Part shown: positions 11,759 to 22,689 of the stretch, in pieces
Numbering within the stretch: the first letter of the stretch is position 1
Layout of the letters: the number at the start of each line of letters is the position of its first letter
Assembly: GCA_015143295.1 (NCBI GenBank)
Contig: CM026551.1
Coordinates: forward strand, 49,526,034 to 49,590,033
DNA: 64,000 nucleotides
Origin: Tetracentron sinense
Lineage: Eukaryota > Streptophyta > Magnoliopsida > Trochodendrales > Trochodendraceae
Direction: 5' to 3'
Program-made: the position numbers and the translations under genes
Notes under the pieces: generated by a model
Databases searched by the model: none
What the model was told of the DNA's origin: nothing
Seen by the model: only the letters and a program-made list of their open reading frames with translations

Positions 11759-13287
11759 TGACACTGGAACCCTCAGCTTAGATTTGTCACTAATTGAAGG
11801 AAATCTTATGACCGAGTCCCAAATAGAGGCCAATAGATTCGTAGTCTTTCTCTGTTATCTTTCTTGTGGACCTATGTGTGCCCGTGTACCACACCTCCTC
11901 CAAAAGATAGGTACCCTTTTGTGAGGAAAGGTAGTGGGGTTAGCCTCATGCTACCGGGTGGGTGCGTGAGTGTGTCTAGGTGCCTGTGTGCAAGGGCGGG
12001 GCCACATGGGGACCAGGGAGGCTGAATCTCCCCCTCAACTTAGGTTAACATGGGCGTAGTCTAGGAGGAGGGGTGAAGCCAGGTGGCGATGGGGCTCTAA
12101 GCCCTCCTCCCCAACTTTTGAGGAGGAAAAAATAAATAAATTTACACTTATATTATTTAATTTAAGATGACGTAGGCATGGAAATTATTTAGCTTAATAT
12201 GGCCTAGCCATGAGCAAGTGAACAACTGCCCTTTTGGATGGAGTATGGACTTACCCTTATGGCACTTTAGTGGCTACCTTAGGTCTAGTTGGGTGTGTGA
12301 GTTTAGAGTGGATGTTATATAGTTGCCTGATAACATTTCCACCAAAAAATCCAATTTGGTTCTCTATTACCATGTGCGTTAGGGTGAATCCCGAGTTTAA
12401 TCCTACATCGGTTAGGAAGTGGACTTTGTAGGAGTGTATATAAGGGGTCATCAACCCTCCTTAAGACATGCCCTTTTGGAGTGGCTGCTTGGACTTACCC
12501 TTTGGCACCTTAGCGGCTACCACCAAAAAAAAAAAACATCTGCCCCTAACCAATAAAAATATATTATTTACAAATAAAAAAAGCGACAAGATGGCCCACA
12601 AACTTGGACCTAAAAAAAAAAATTGGGGGCATAGCCCCCGAACTCAAGGTTTTTAATTTCGAAATTTGCGACGATTTCGGTAAACCAACCCGAACCAAAA
12701 TCCCGAGAAATTGCGGGATTTCGGCGAAATTTCGAAATCCGAAATAATAATATTTTTTTTATTATATATATTTTATTAATATATGTTAAAAAATTATATT
12801 TTATTAAAAAAAATTATATTTAAATAAATATTTTTATTTTATTTTTGAAATTTTACGAAATTTCAGTAAAAATTTAGAAATATTTCGGAATATTTCAAAA
12901 TATTTAGGAATATTTCGGAATTAAATAAAAAATAAAAAAAACTTATTTAAAAATAAATTTCGCCAAAATTTCCAAAATCCAAAATTTGAACCGAAATTTC
13001 TGTAATTTTGGCCGAAATCTAATTTTCAAAATAAATTCAGTTTCAATGTCGTTGGGGTTGGCCGAAACCAAAATTTCACGAAACTTCAACGAAATGTCAA
13101 ACCTTACCCAAACCCTGGAAGAAAATCCTGGTTCTGTCCCCTCCTGTGTGTGTTATGTGTGATAAAAAAAACATATTAACATAGATGAATGCAATGGGAG
13201 AGTCAACGTGTTCTCATTCTGTTTTGATTTTTTGGCGTGCTACCTATTCTTAGGCATATTTCACTTGTTAAAGTAGGCAAAAGATTA
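11759..13287. other. Repeat-derived intergenic stretch
   Basis: It contains a direct repeat (12228-12277 and 12470-12520), the GGGGGCATAGCCCCC motif shared with 16.6 kb, and a 460-bp segment at 12646-13106 made of repeated ATTTCGAAAT/TTTCGG words with weak inverted ends (AAGGTTT ... AAACCTT). The last resembles the hAT MITE at 62.4 kb in composition. No protein-coding gene is supported. Confidence 0.5.
12228..12520. repeat. Direct repeats bracketing a small TRIM-like segment
   Basis: A ~50-bp sequence from GCCCTTTTGGA to GGCTACC occurs at 12228 and again 242 bp later at 12470. Between them is TCCTACATCGGTTAGGAAGT followed by TATATAAGG, a layout seen in plant TRIM retroelements. An oligo-A run follows the second copy. 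The assignment is tentative. Confidence 0.35.
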
Positions 13288-14545
13288 GGGGCCGTTTGGA
13301 TACACTTCCGTTTTTTTGTTTTTATTTTTTGTTTTTAAAAATTGGAAACGACTTTTTGTTTTCAATTTTTTTAAGTAGGAAACATGTTTGGTATTACTAA
13401 AGGTTACTTATTTTTAAAAAAGAAAAACAAAAAAATGTATTTGATAAATATGATTAAATAATTTCAATTCATGGTGGTGGTGGTGGTGAGTGGTGGCGGT
13501 AGGTGTAGTGTGGTGGTGATGGTGGCGGTGGTGGTGGTGTGTGGTGGTGGGTGGTGGTGGTGTGGTAGTGGTAGTGGTTGTATTGTGGTGGTGGGTGGTG
13601 GTGGTGGTGGTGGTGGTGGTGGCGGCGACGGTGGTGGTGGTGGTGGCGGCGACGGTGGCGGTGGAGGTGGAGGTGGTGGTGGGTGGTGGATGGTGGTAGT
13701 ATTATGGTGGTGGTGGTGGTGGTGGTGGTGGTGGTAGGTGGCGGTGGAGGTGGAGGTGGGTGGTTGGTGATGTGTGGTGGTGGTGGTGGTGGGGGGGGTT
13801 GGGGTGGTGGTTGTATTGTGGTGGTGGTGGTGGTAGTGGTGGTGGAGGTGGAGGTGGTGGTGGGTGGTGAGTAGTGGTGGTGTGGTGGTGGTGGATGGTG
13901 GTGGTGGTGTGGTAGTGGTTGTATTGTGGTGGTGGGTGGTGGTGGTGGTGATGGTGGTGGTTGTATTGTGGTGGTGGCGGTGGCGGTGGAGGTGGAGGTG
14001 GTGGTGGGTGGTGTGGTTGTGGTGGATGGTGGTAGTATTATGGTTGTGGTGGTGGTGGTGGTGGTGGTGGTGGGTGGTGGATGGTGGATGGTGGGTGGTG
14101 GTGTAGTGGTAGTGGTGGTGGTGGGTGGGGGCGGTGGTTGTATTGTGGTGGTGGGTGGCAATGACAGTGGAGGTGGTGGTGGGTGGTGAGTGGTGAGTGG
14201 TGGTGGTGTGGTGGTGGTGGTGGATGGTGGTCGTATTATGGTGGTGGTGGATGGCAGTGGCGGTGGAGGTGGGTGGTGGTGATGATGGTAGTATTGTGGT
14301 GATGCAGTGGTTGTTGTGCGTTGTAGTGTTGATGGTGGGTCCGTGTTTTCCATTTTTGTTTTTTGTTTTCAAAAACAGAGGTAGTAGAAAATTTTTGTTA
14401 CCTTGATTTTAAAAGATTTTGTTATTGATTTTTAAAAACAGAAAACATAAACATGTTTACGAAAAATGTTTTGTGTAAAAATTTTCAAAATTTTGTTTTT
14501 TTGAAAACAGAAAAACAGAAAACGGAAGTGCAACCAAATGGGGCC
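13288..14545. mobile_element. Harbinger-type element filled with a GGT minisatellite
   Basis: The left end GGGGCCGTTTGGATACACTT and the inverted right end (GGCCCCATTTGGTTGCACTT on the complement) form a TIR. TTA flanks both sides (13285-13287 and 14546-14548), the 3-bp TTA/TAA duplication typical of PIF/Harbinger/Tourist elements. Between about 170-200-bp subterminal regions rich in TTTTGTTTTT/AAAACAGAAAAC lies a huge GGT-rich array. There is no transposase, so this is a non-autonomous copy. Confidence 0.75.
13470..14335. repeat. ~860-bp imperfect (GGT)n minisatellite
   Basis: The + strand is almost entirely GGT/GGC/GGA triplets, broken at intervals by TGTATTGTGGT or TAGTATTATGGT spacers that recur with variable spacing. 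The array therefore has a higher-order unit and is not a plain microsatellite. Long open frames on both strands (His/Thr/Pro on the minus strand, Val/Gly/Trp on the plus) are composition artefacts. The + strand is strongly G-quadruplex-prone. Confidence 0.95.
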
Positions 14546-15278
14546 TTAACTCTCCACAAATGATTGGGCACCTTATGATAATTTGGAAGAGAAGTCATTT
14601 CATTTTCTCCCTATGATTTTGACTTCTCCCCACTTGATATCTCTCCCCTTAAAAACATCACATCACATGTCCCAATCATTTGTGGATGCCCGAGCGCTTG
14701 GCTCGAGCATCCACCAGAGCTAATCTTTTCCCCTTAAAGTAAGGATAAGCAGAACTTCTTTTAACTATAGTTAATATTTTAAACATTGTTTTTTTCTTCT
14801 AAAACCCAAGGTTGCATTGTCGCTCCCAAGACCTAATAATGGAGGGTTTTACTTAAATTTTAAAAAAAAGTAAGGATAAGCAGGCAATGGATTTACTCTA
14901 CCTGAAGCCCGAGTAACTTGCTCAGGCCTAGCCTCTTTGTCTCACATGTGTCCCCTTTTAACTATGGTTAAGATTCACTAATCTTTAGGGTGAAAGAATC
15001 TAACCTTATTTTCTTAGAAGAAAAAGAACTTGTTCAAAAAACATTATTATTTTTCTAAAAATCAATATTAGATTATTTAATCCTAAGAGTTTGTGAATCT
15101 TAAATTACAGTTGGGCAAAGAGACGGCCTGAAAAATCCGTAGCTAGATAGGTGTTGGTTTTTAATTGAGATTAGGGGATGCTTGAGAGTAGGGCTAGCAC
15201 AACTCCTCTTTTTAATTTGTTTCCATGGGTCAAATGTGGGATACTATGGAGAATGCTAGCAGGGATCGGATTTGGTCT
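14546..15278. other. MITE fragments, no gene
   Basis: 14570-14710 holds AAATGATTGGG ... CCCAATCATTTG inverted ends around the core AGAAGTCATTTCATTTTCTC, which is shared with elements at 16.1, 17.9 and 24.4 kb. 14755-14851 is the second copy of the 105-bp dispersed repeat. 14940-15120 has AACTATGGTTAAGATTCACTAA followed by its inverse, a decayed foldback MITE. Confidence 0.55.
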
Positions 15279-15286
15279 GCCTCACC

Positions 15287-15739
15287 TAGGGCTGTATTCG
15301 GCTGGGCTTGACCGGGCTTGTCCAAGCCCGGCTCGGTTTGAATAAGTTTGATTGAGGCCTGAAGCCCGGCTCAGCCAGAAATCATGTTTGATTGTGCGGC
15401 CCAAAAAAAAAACTTGGCTTGAAGCCCGGCTCAGCCCAAATTGATTCAAGCTCAAGCCGGGCTTGGCTTGGCTCGAGCTCAGCTTGAATCCTTTTTTCTT
15501 TTTTTTTAATAATTAAATTTTATATTATTTATATACATAATAATGATATATATATATATATATTAATAATATTCTAGCCGAGCCGAACCTCAATCGAGTC
15601 GGCCGAGCCGCACAAGGGTTGGCTTGAGCTCGGCTTGAATTAGATTTCGGGCTTTTTTTTTAGGCTTGGCTTGGCTTGAATTAGTTTTCGGGTCGAGCCG
15701 AGTCACACCAACGGGCCGATGGGGCTTTGTGCAGCCCTA
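15287..15739. mobile_element. hAT-type non-autonomous element
   Basis: The ends are TAGGGCTG ... CAGCCCTA. The 8-bp flanks GCCTCACC (15279-15286) and GCCTCGCC (15740-15747) match at seven of eight positions, the duplication length expected of hAT elements. The 453-bp interior is built from repeated GGCTTGAGC/CCCGGCTC words around an AT-rich centre and has no coding capacity. Confidence 0.8.
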
Positions 15740-15962
15740 GCCTCGCCATTCTAAAATCGTCTTGCCCACTCACATAGCCCTTTAACTGCATCCGGGTTAA
15801 GAAATTTAACTTCTATGGTTAGTTTTTTTTCTAAAAACCAAAGCTACATGATTGAACCAAAAGGATTAGTTCATCTTAACCATAAGGATTAGTTAATTTT
15901 AATTACAGTTAAGGAGTGTTAAGGGCCAGACCAAGTCCCATTCCTAGCCGGTGGTCGGGCTT

Positions 15963-16241
15963 TGGATTGTCTCTGGCGAAGCCAGAAAGGGCTTGTCTCG
16001 GGTTTCCATAAAATACGGGACAAGTGGTGGAGAAGTCAAAATCATGGAGCCCATGATTTTCACTTTCCCACACAGAATAAGACATGTGGCAATAAGTGTG
16101 TGAGAATAAGGGGGAGAGATAACAAATGAGAAGAAGTCAAAATCATGGGAGAAAATAAAATGACTTCTCCCCATTTTTACGCCAACTGTCGCACAATGTA
16201 TGGAACCCCAAGAGCCCTTTCTGGCTTCGCCAGAGACAATC
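15963..16241. mobile_element. Foldback MITE (GGCGAAGCC family), copy 1
   Basis: Left end GGATTGTCTCTGGCGAAGCC pairs with right end GGCTTCGCCAGAGACAATCC. AGAAGTCAAAATCATGG occurs in both arms around a short AT-rich centre. The whole 280 bp can fold into one hairpin. Diverged relatives lie at about 17806-18085 and 24355-24590. Confidence 0.8.
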
Positions 16242-16739
16242 CGAGGCCGGTCGGTCTTGGTTACCTCTCAGTGGCGCAGAAAGTTTTCCTTTTTTTAAAA
16301 TGGGACGTATTCTTCTCCGGTTGTAACCGGTTACACCCCTGATTAGACACATTTCCCTTTTTAATTTTTTTTTTTTTTTTTGATAATCTTTTATATACCT
16401 TTTTAGCTCGTAATATTTTTTAGTTGTAACTGATTTTTGCCAAAACCAATTATGCTCCCCGGGGCAGAGCCTGGATTTTCTAGCCGTGGGGGCACACAAT
16501 TGTTAATTGAAAATGGTAATAATTATTGATAGATTTGTGAACAATTATTTGGTGGGTATGGAATATTCTGGGTCTAAGGGATTAGGGAGCATAGCCCCCA
16601 AAATTTTTTTTGATAACTAAGTTCTTGGGTCATTCCATCCCTACATTTCGTATATATCTTATGAGTATTATTTCTCCTTATTTACGATACAATTGTCTCC
16701 TTAGTGAGATGAAAGAGTTAACCACAGTTAATAGGAATT

Positions 16740-17770
16740 AAAAGGGACACGTGTTAACCCGTGGGTGCGATTGAACTCTCTCCGAGTTCAATCGCGATTG
16801 ACTGTGATTCTATTATTTAAATAGATAGATGAGGGTAGTTTGGAAATTAAAGTAAAATATTAAATCAAAGTTTTGTTTTATATAAGGGTAGTTTAGGAAT
16901 TTTGTAAAATTCAGGCTACGCCAGACTCTCTCATTATAATAGTAAAGATATGTCCGGTTAAATAATTAAATAAAATGATATAAAAGATATATTGTCTTTT
17001 CAAAAGTTCAGGGGATAGGTGTTCCCTTGCCTCATGGTTATGTCATATTAAATAATTAAATAATATAACATAATATGATATTTTAGGCGATAAGCTCCTT
17101 GTCCATAATTATGCACACTTAACTAATTAATCAACTTAGTATAAAATATATTTTTTATTTAAAGTTTAAGAGTTGAGATCATAGTCAATTGTGTTAAATT
17201 CGGGAGAGTTCAGTTGCACCCACAGGTCAACACATGTCCTTTTTAACTCTGGCTAATTATGATTAAGATTCATTAAACCTTAGGGTTCAACAATCTAACC
17301 TTGGTTTTAAAAATATATATATTTAGAAAATATTAACCCTCCCACTTCAATTCCCACCCCTATTGTGAGTGCAATCCAAATTTCAATCACAATTGGACAA
17401 ACTCGAACTCAAAGCTCAAGTAGCCCTAGCCTCCATTCCTAGTGATTGAATCACAAGTCAATTGTGATTGAACTCTGGGAGAGTTCAATCACACCCACAA
17501 CCAACACGTATCCCTTTTAATCATTATTAACTATGGTTAAGATTCACTAACCATTGGGATTCAATAATATAACATTGGTTTTTAGAAAAAAAAACATTTA
17601 ACTCTAGTTAAGAGTTTTAAGCCCATGAGATTAATATTTTATCAAACAAACCAAGGTTATATTATTGAATCTCATGGTTGATGAATTTTAACCACAATTA
17701 ATATAAGTTAAAAGGGACACGTGTTTGCCTGTGGATGTTATTGAACTCTCCCTGAGTTCAATTGCTAACT
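16740..17770. mobile_element. Nested foldback MITEs with TTGAACTC ends
   Basis: Four copies of a terminal block (TTGAACTCTC, GAGTTCAAT, GGGTGCGATT or CACCCACAG, then ACACGTGT or AACACATGTCC) occur near 16760, 17210, 17480 and 17745 in alternating orientation, separated by AACTATGGTTAAGATTCACTAA and its inverse. This is two or more foldback elements of one family, nested or adjacent. CACGTG occurs at 16748-16753 and 17718-17723. Exact boundaries could not be fixed by eye. Confidence 0.6.
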
Positions 17771-17805
17771 CTCAGTGGGTCCAGCGCAGAACCTTTTTTT
17801 AGGCT

Positions 17806-18085
17806 TCGGAATCTCTCTGCCCGGTGCCAGAGAGATGCTCTCGGGCCACCACAAATGAAGCAACAAGTGGAGGGAGAAGTCATTTTATGGGGCCATGATT
17901 TTGACTTATCCCCCCATTATTTGACACATGGGGATAAAATTGTGAGATAAATGGATAGATATATCAATTGGGAAGAAGTCAAAAATCAGGGGAGAAATGA
18001 AATGACTTCTCCTTCCACTTGTGGCTTCAATGTGGTGGCCCGAGAGCATCTCTCTGGCATGGGCTAGAGAGAATCCGAAACCTTT
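17806..18085. mobile_element. Foldback MITE (GGCGAAGCC family), copy 2
   Basis: Imperfect inverted ends (CGGAATCTCTCTG ... AGAGAGAATCCG) enclose GAGCATCTCTCTGG/CCAGAGAGATGCTC and the AGAAGTCATTT core shared with copy 1. The tips have diverged but the arms still pair over most of their length. Confidence 0.7.
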
Positions 18086-18090
18086 TTTAG

Positions 18091-18477
18091 GAGTCAAATC
18101 CTCTACGGTGATAGCCAGATTTGGCAAATCCGGACCCCTAGAGGTCGCCACGCATCTCCTTTGACACCCCTTAACTGTGGGTAAGGTTCATCCGCCCCCC
18201 ATAGGGTTCACCCACCCATTTTTGGTTTTTTTTTTTAAATATTAATTCTTTTTTTAAAATTAAAAAACTGTTTTTAGAGTTTTTTAATATTAAAAACAGT
18301 TTTTAATTTTTAAAAAAGAATTAATTTTAAAAAAAAAAAACCAAAAATGGGTGGGTGAACCCTAGAGGTGGGTGAACCTTACCCACGGTTAAGGGGTGTC
18401 AAAAGAGACACGTGGTGACCTCTAGGGGTGATAACCGGATTTGCCAAATCCGGTTATCACCGGAGATGATTTGGCTC
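18091..18477. mobile_element. Long palindromic (foldback) MITE
   Basis: The 387 bp form a nearly continuous palindrome centred near 18284. GATTTGGCAAATCCGG, CCCTAGAGGTC, GACACCCCTTAAC, GGTAAGGTTCA and CCAAAAATGGGTGGGTGAAC all have inverted partners at matching distances. The central loop is a poly-A/T stretch. The element contains a CACGTG hexamer (18409-18414). A diverged sister follows immediately. Confidence 0.85.
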
Positions 18478-18499
18478 TTTTTTTTATCATTAATTTTTT

Positions 18500-18852
18500 G
18501 GCACCTATTCCTCTCCAGTTGTAACCGGTTTTGCCAAAACCGGTTACACTCCTGAGGTGGCCACATGTCCCTTTTGAGACTTCTTAACTATGGTTAAGAT
18601 TCACTCACCCCTAAGGTTCACCCACCTATCCTAGGTTTTTTTAAAAAAATTTAAAAAATTTGTTAACCGTGGTTAAAATTTACCAACTCCTAGGGTTAAT
18701 TTATTTTAAATATTTTTTCTAAAAACTAAAAACCAAATATAAGTGGGTGAACCTAAGGGTAGGTGAACCTTAACCACACTTAAGAGGTGTAAAAAGGGTC
18801 ATTTGGTGACCATAGGGGAGTAACCGGTTACAACCGGAGAAGATCACCAGTC
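18500..18852. mobile_element. Second foldback MITE of the same family
   Basis: Arms of about 110-130 bp (for example TTGTAACCGGTT ... AACCGGTTACAA, and AACTATGGTTAAGATTCA with its inverse) surround an AT-rich centre. The end motif CTCCGGTTGTAACCGGTTAC also occurs as an isolated fragment at 16316-16335. It ends within about 300 bp of the HVA22-like start codon. Confidence 0.7.
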
Positions 18853-18883
18853 TAATTTTTTTTTTCAAAAGTTGGTAAAGCTA

Positions 18884-18902
18884 ACGTAACGTTACGTAAC
18901 GT
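18884..18902. promoter_or_regulatory. Four ACGT cores at 5-bp spacing upstream of gene A
   Basis: ACGT occurs at 18884, 18889, 18894 and 18899 inside an exact palindrome, about 230-250 bp before the start codon. ACGT is the core of G-box/ABRE sites bound by plant bZIP factors, and HVA22 genes are classically ABA-responsive. Copy B has lost the array. That it is functional is inference; the flanking bases are not an ideal ABRE. Confidence 0.4.
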
Positions 18903-19133
18903 ATATTTTGTCACTGGAAAACTCTCCTTTTGTTTAATTCTCCTTCTCTTTTTCATTACCTTGTCAAAGGAGGAAAGAAGACTTTGGCACCTCCAACAGA
19001 CATGCTTTACTTCGTTGCACCACCCAACGTGTTCCATTTTAACCTCTGCAATATCTAATGTTCTCCATTATCTCTCACCGGAAATCTCAGAGACCGACGT
19101 CGATCGGAACGAAAGCAGAAATAGCATTGCAAC

Positions 19134-20431
19134 ATGGGTTTTCTTGGAGCTATCGCCAGACATTGCGATACGTTAATCGGGTATTAATCGCCAAAAACAA
19201 TACACAAATCTGTGATACATTTCCATACGTATGTCTGTTCATTGAATTCATGTCTGATATATTTTTGGTTGTGAACCAGGCCAGGAGTTATGCTCCTCTT
19301 TCCTCTGTAAGTGTCTCCTTTCTTATTTCTGTAGAACGCGCTTATTGAGACCCAGCGGTCTCGGGACCCTTCTCATTCGGGCGGACGCCCTAGCATCCCA
19401 GCTACTATCTTTTCCGATGAAATGCTTTTCGGCTTTTGCTAAAATAACGTTATTCAAGTTATTTTTCTTGAATTAGTTAAATTTTATGAGTCACTCGAGT
19501 AACATTATTCAAGCTAAATAACATGATTTGAGTTATTTTACTTGAATTAGTTAATTTGTATCGTTCCTTCAAAATAAAATGATTCAATTAAAATAACATG
19601 ACTCGATTAACAGGTTATATGGGATCAACAAGTAGAAGGGGCACTAGGGCATCCTAAAAAATTGGACATCCTAGAATCCCAATTTCCCTCGTCCGGTCTC
19701 GGGTTGTCCTATGACCGAGTGGTCTCAGAAGCTTTACCCATTTGCTTCCGTATACACTTGCCTTTGCAGTCTATACAATAAGATTACTGAAAGAAAATTT
19801 CATTTAAAGATAACATACTACTTCTCCATGAATGAACAGATATGCGTCCATGCGAGCGATTGAAAGTCCTTCGACGCTAGATGATCAACAATGGCTCACA
19901 TATTGGGTTATATACTCGTTTATCACGCTGTTTGAGCTCTCTTGTTGGAAAATCCTTGTCTGGTAAGTAAACACAGTTGAGATCAATATACAGATTGAGA
20001 ACAATAAGCATTCATACATACATACATACATATATATATATAATCTTCTCATAATCGGGTGCGAATAATATGTGACAGGCTTCCATTTTGGCCATACGTG
20101 AAGCTGGTATTCTGCTTATGGTTGGTGTTACCAATATTCAATGGAGCAGCGTATATCTACGGGAATTTGGTGAGGAAGTACATAAAGATTGGGGGTCAAG
20201 TGAACTCAAATTATCCTGACAGCCAGAGGAAGGTTCTCCAGATGATGACCCTGGATGCTAGGAAGTCAGTAGAGCGATACATTGATAAATATGGACCAGA
20301 TGCCTTCGATCGAGTCGTCAAAGCGGTATACATGCACATATTTCTTTTCTTCCCTTCGCCTTTCTTTATACAGCTGATCTCTATCATACTTTCAATGAAT
20401 GCAGGCTGAAAAGGAAGCAAAGAAACGCTAA
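19134..20431 (+). CDS. HVA22-like protein (TB2/DP1 family), copy A
   Basis: Five exons (19134-19180, 19280-19306, 19840-19962, 20079-20325, 20405-20431) join in phase to 156 residues. All introns are GT-AG, of 99, 533, 116 and 79 bp. The start is the first ATG of exon 1 and gives the family-typical short N-terminus. Visible family marks are P-L-Y-A-S-M-R-A-I-E-S after a first hydrophobic stretch, the D-D-Q-Q-W-L-T-Y-W-V block, a second hydrophobic stretch through S-F-I-T-L-F-E-L, and F-W-P-Y-V-K-L ... W-L-V-L-P-I-F-N-G-A-A-Y-I-Y. The lysine-rich tail ends A-K-K-R. Members are reticulon-like hairpin proteins of the ER, related to yeast Yop1 and animal REEP, and several are induced by ABA or stress. 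Exact subgroup is not assigned. The frame is intact, so it is probably functional. An AACAT context precedes the ATG. Confidence 0.92.
19360..19690. mobile_element. MITE in intron 2, shared by both HVA22-like copies
   Basis: GGACGCCCTAGCATCCCAGC near the left and GCACTAGGGCATCCTAAAAA near the right are inverted relatives. The counterpart in copy B (about 26075-26340) has clearer ends, TTCTAGGGCGTCCAAAAATT and the inverse of AATTGGACATCCTAAAATCC. Its presence in both copies means it was inserted before the duplication. Confidence 0.6.
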
Positions 20432-21329
20432 AGAGGAGATCATACTTCTCCAGAGTACTGGTTGTCCCTTTTACATTAGCACACTGCAATTTATTTGGGT
20501 TTCTACCCAATCTATAATAAAAATATGTACCCTGATACATGTATTGATAATCAGAGGAATACCCTTTTCATTCCTACATTGTAATATGTAAATACCCTGA
20601 AACATGTCTTTGTGGATATCATTTAATGAAAACAAACCCATATGGGCTAGTTTTTCACTCCTTGTGCTCTTGTGAAGGAACAAAAATATTAATAATTTTT
20701 AAAAATATTAATTATAATTATTATTATTATAATGTTCCTGTAAGAAGGACAAATATTTCATTATATTGATATTTTTGGCACAATGGTGCACAGCAAACCC
20801 AATCCATTGGCATGAACCAAGAAGGATTCATATTGTAGGCATGCAAAGGCACTTGATTTTAATGTGCTTTTATATTCCTGTAAAACTTCAGATTCTTTCG
20901 ACAAAGATGAAGACAACATCGTATAGCAGATCGCAGTGATAATGGAATTGAACTGTCTTTCTGGTCTTGGAAAGTAATGGAATTAAACAAGCTAGACTGA
21001 ACTGTCTTTCTGATTATGCTTAAGGAACAAAGTGAGGATGTGTTTGCAAGAAAGGGTGTAAGAAAGTGAGTTTCCTCAAGAAACTGCAGAAGAAAACTAG
21101 ATCATTGTATTAGTGATCATAAGCTCCCAGGCTCCTAACAATTAAATAACACTTTTAAGATCCTTCTTAAGGTTAAGGTTCGTCTAAAGTAGGCTCAAGT
21201 GCCTCTTCAAATATATCACAAGTATTAGGAACAAGCACAAGAGCAAAGATGATAATATCCAACTGACAATCAGTTATTTTGCTACTACTCAAAGGTTCTC
21301 AAGGGTGGATTCATCCAGCCACAAATGGA

Positions 21330-22680
21330 TTGGTAAATGTGTTATTAAATGCTGCATTTAGTGTTTTTCCATGATTTTAATGATATGTGGCATTGATATA
21401 GGGTTTAAATGAAGAATATAAGTGAAAACAACCAAAAACAGGGGAGACCGGTCAACTGCTCACTTCCAACGATCAACCAGTAGTACAAAAAGGCAAAAAA
21501 AAATGTATGGGGATTTTTGGCAGAGAGTTTGTAAACCACCGGTCGACCGCCCATGTCCACCAGTCGACCGCACCAACCAACCACCGTTCGACGTGGGAAA
21601 CTTGCGCAGAAACTTTATTTTAAATTAATGCAGATTTCTGAGAATTAGAAAGGAATTGAACTCTAAACACTATAAATAAAACCTTACTTGTGGGTTTAGG
21701 GTTTCAAAATATTCTAAGATCTTTAGAAATCCCAGAGAGAGAAAAACATAAGGTTTTGCAAAGGGTTTTGCTTGGAGAAGAAGGAAAACTTAGAGATAAA
21801 GATCCAAGAGTATTCAAAAGCAATTTGATCGTAAGGAAGTGATCTTGAAATGTTCGATATATTGTTCTAACCTAATAATTCTTATAAGTATGGATTGACT
21901 AAGATGCTAAGAACAAGAGTGGATTAAGGATGAGATTTTTCATGCATGGGTTTGATATATTATTTTGTTAATGATACATTAAGATTATGATAAGTATTAA
22001 TTAAAGTTTAAATAAGCATGAACTAAGTTTTGATAAGCATGATTCGAATTGATGAGTATGGATTTGTGAGATTATGAAAGGTATGGTTTCCAAGATTTGA
22101 AGAAGATTATGAGAACTGTTATTTGAATGACATGTTGGATCTTAATGTAAGTATGATTGAATATGGAAGAAAAGATGTATGTTGGGTTGTGATCGAATGA
22201 GTAGAATTGATGATTATGTGTGTGTTATGTTATTACAAATTATGTTAAGTATGATTCGATTGTAATACCTAATATTAATGATAAAGTATTATGGTATGAT
22301 CTCCACATGATAAGTATGAGTATCCATACATGTATGGTGGTTGCATTTCAGATAAGCAAATACTTAGAGGATTGTTTTATGACCTAAATTCTTTACCATG
22401 GTGGAATGGGATGCTACGGTAGAGTTTCAATGGTCAAAGATCGGAATCTAAGGGATGACCTATATGAAAGTTAATCATGACACTCAAGCAAAAGTTCACG
22501 GCATGGTAAGATGGTAAGTCTGAATAAGCACATGCAAATGGTAAGCACCGACATACATCCGGTAACCATTGACATGAATCTGGTAAACATTGACATGCAT
22601 CTGGTAAGAATTGACATGCACTTATAGGGATAAGGGCTTCCACTCAAACATGTCTAAATCTTGAGTATTGAGTGTTAATC
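21330..22680 (+). mobile_element. Fragment of a long gypsy LTR related to 1272-3601
   Basis: TATAAATAAAACC at 21670 is followed by an A/G-rich leader, a GATCGTAAGGAAGTGATC block, TTCTAACCTAATAAT and later GGAATCTAAGGGATGACC. All have close counterparts in the same order in the solo LTR at 1272-3601. A ~22-bp tandem repeat (TTGACATGCATCTGGTAA type) lies at 22545-22620. The right side runs into unrelated minus-strand gypsy coding sequence, so the LTR is truncated and I cannot place its true ends. Confidence 0.7.
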
Positions 22681-22689
22681 GACGATATG

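Larger units (their letters stand above)
18871..21327 (+). repeat. Segmental duplication, copy A
   Basis: From GTTGGTAAAGC to GGATTCATCCAGCCACAAAT this interval aligns with 24613-28622 through promoter, all exons and introns, and about 900 bp of 3' flank. Copy A is shorter because copy B has gained several insertions. The right end coincides with the start of the gypsy LTR fragment. Confidence 0.9.

Noticed and set aside
13464..14372. Long open frames of 294 and 302 residues on the minus strand, and Gly/Val/Trp frames on the plus strand
   Set aside because: They are direct translations of the GGT/ACC triplet array; overlapping frames are open on both strands for compositional reasons.
21422..21628. 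68-residue frame in the LTR fragment
   Set aside because: It lies upstream of the LTR TATA box and contains short repeats (CGGTCGACCG-like); no domain.
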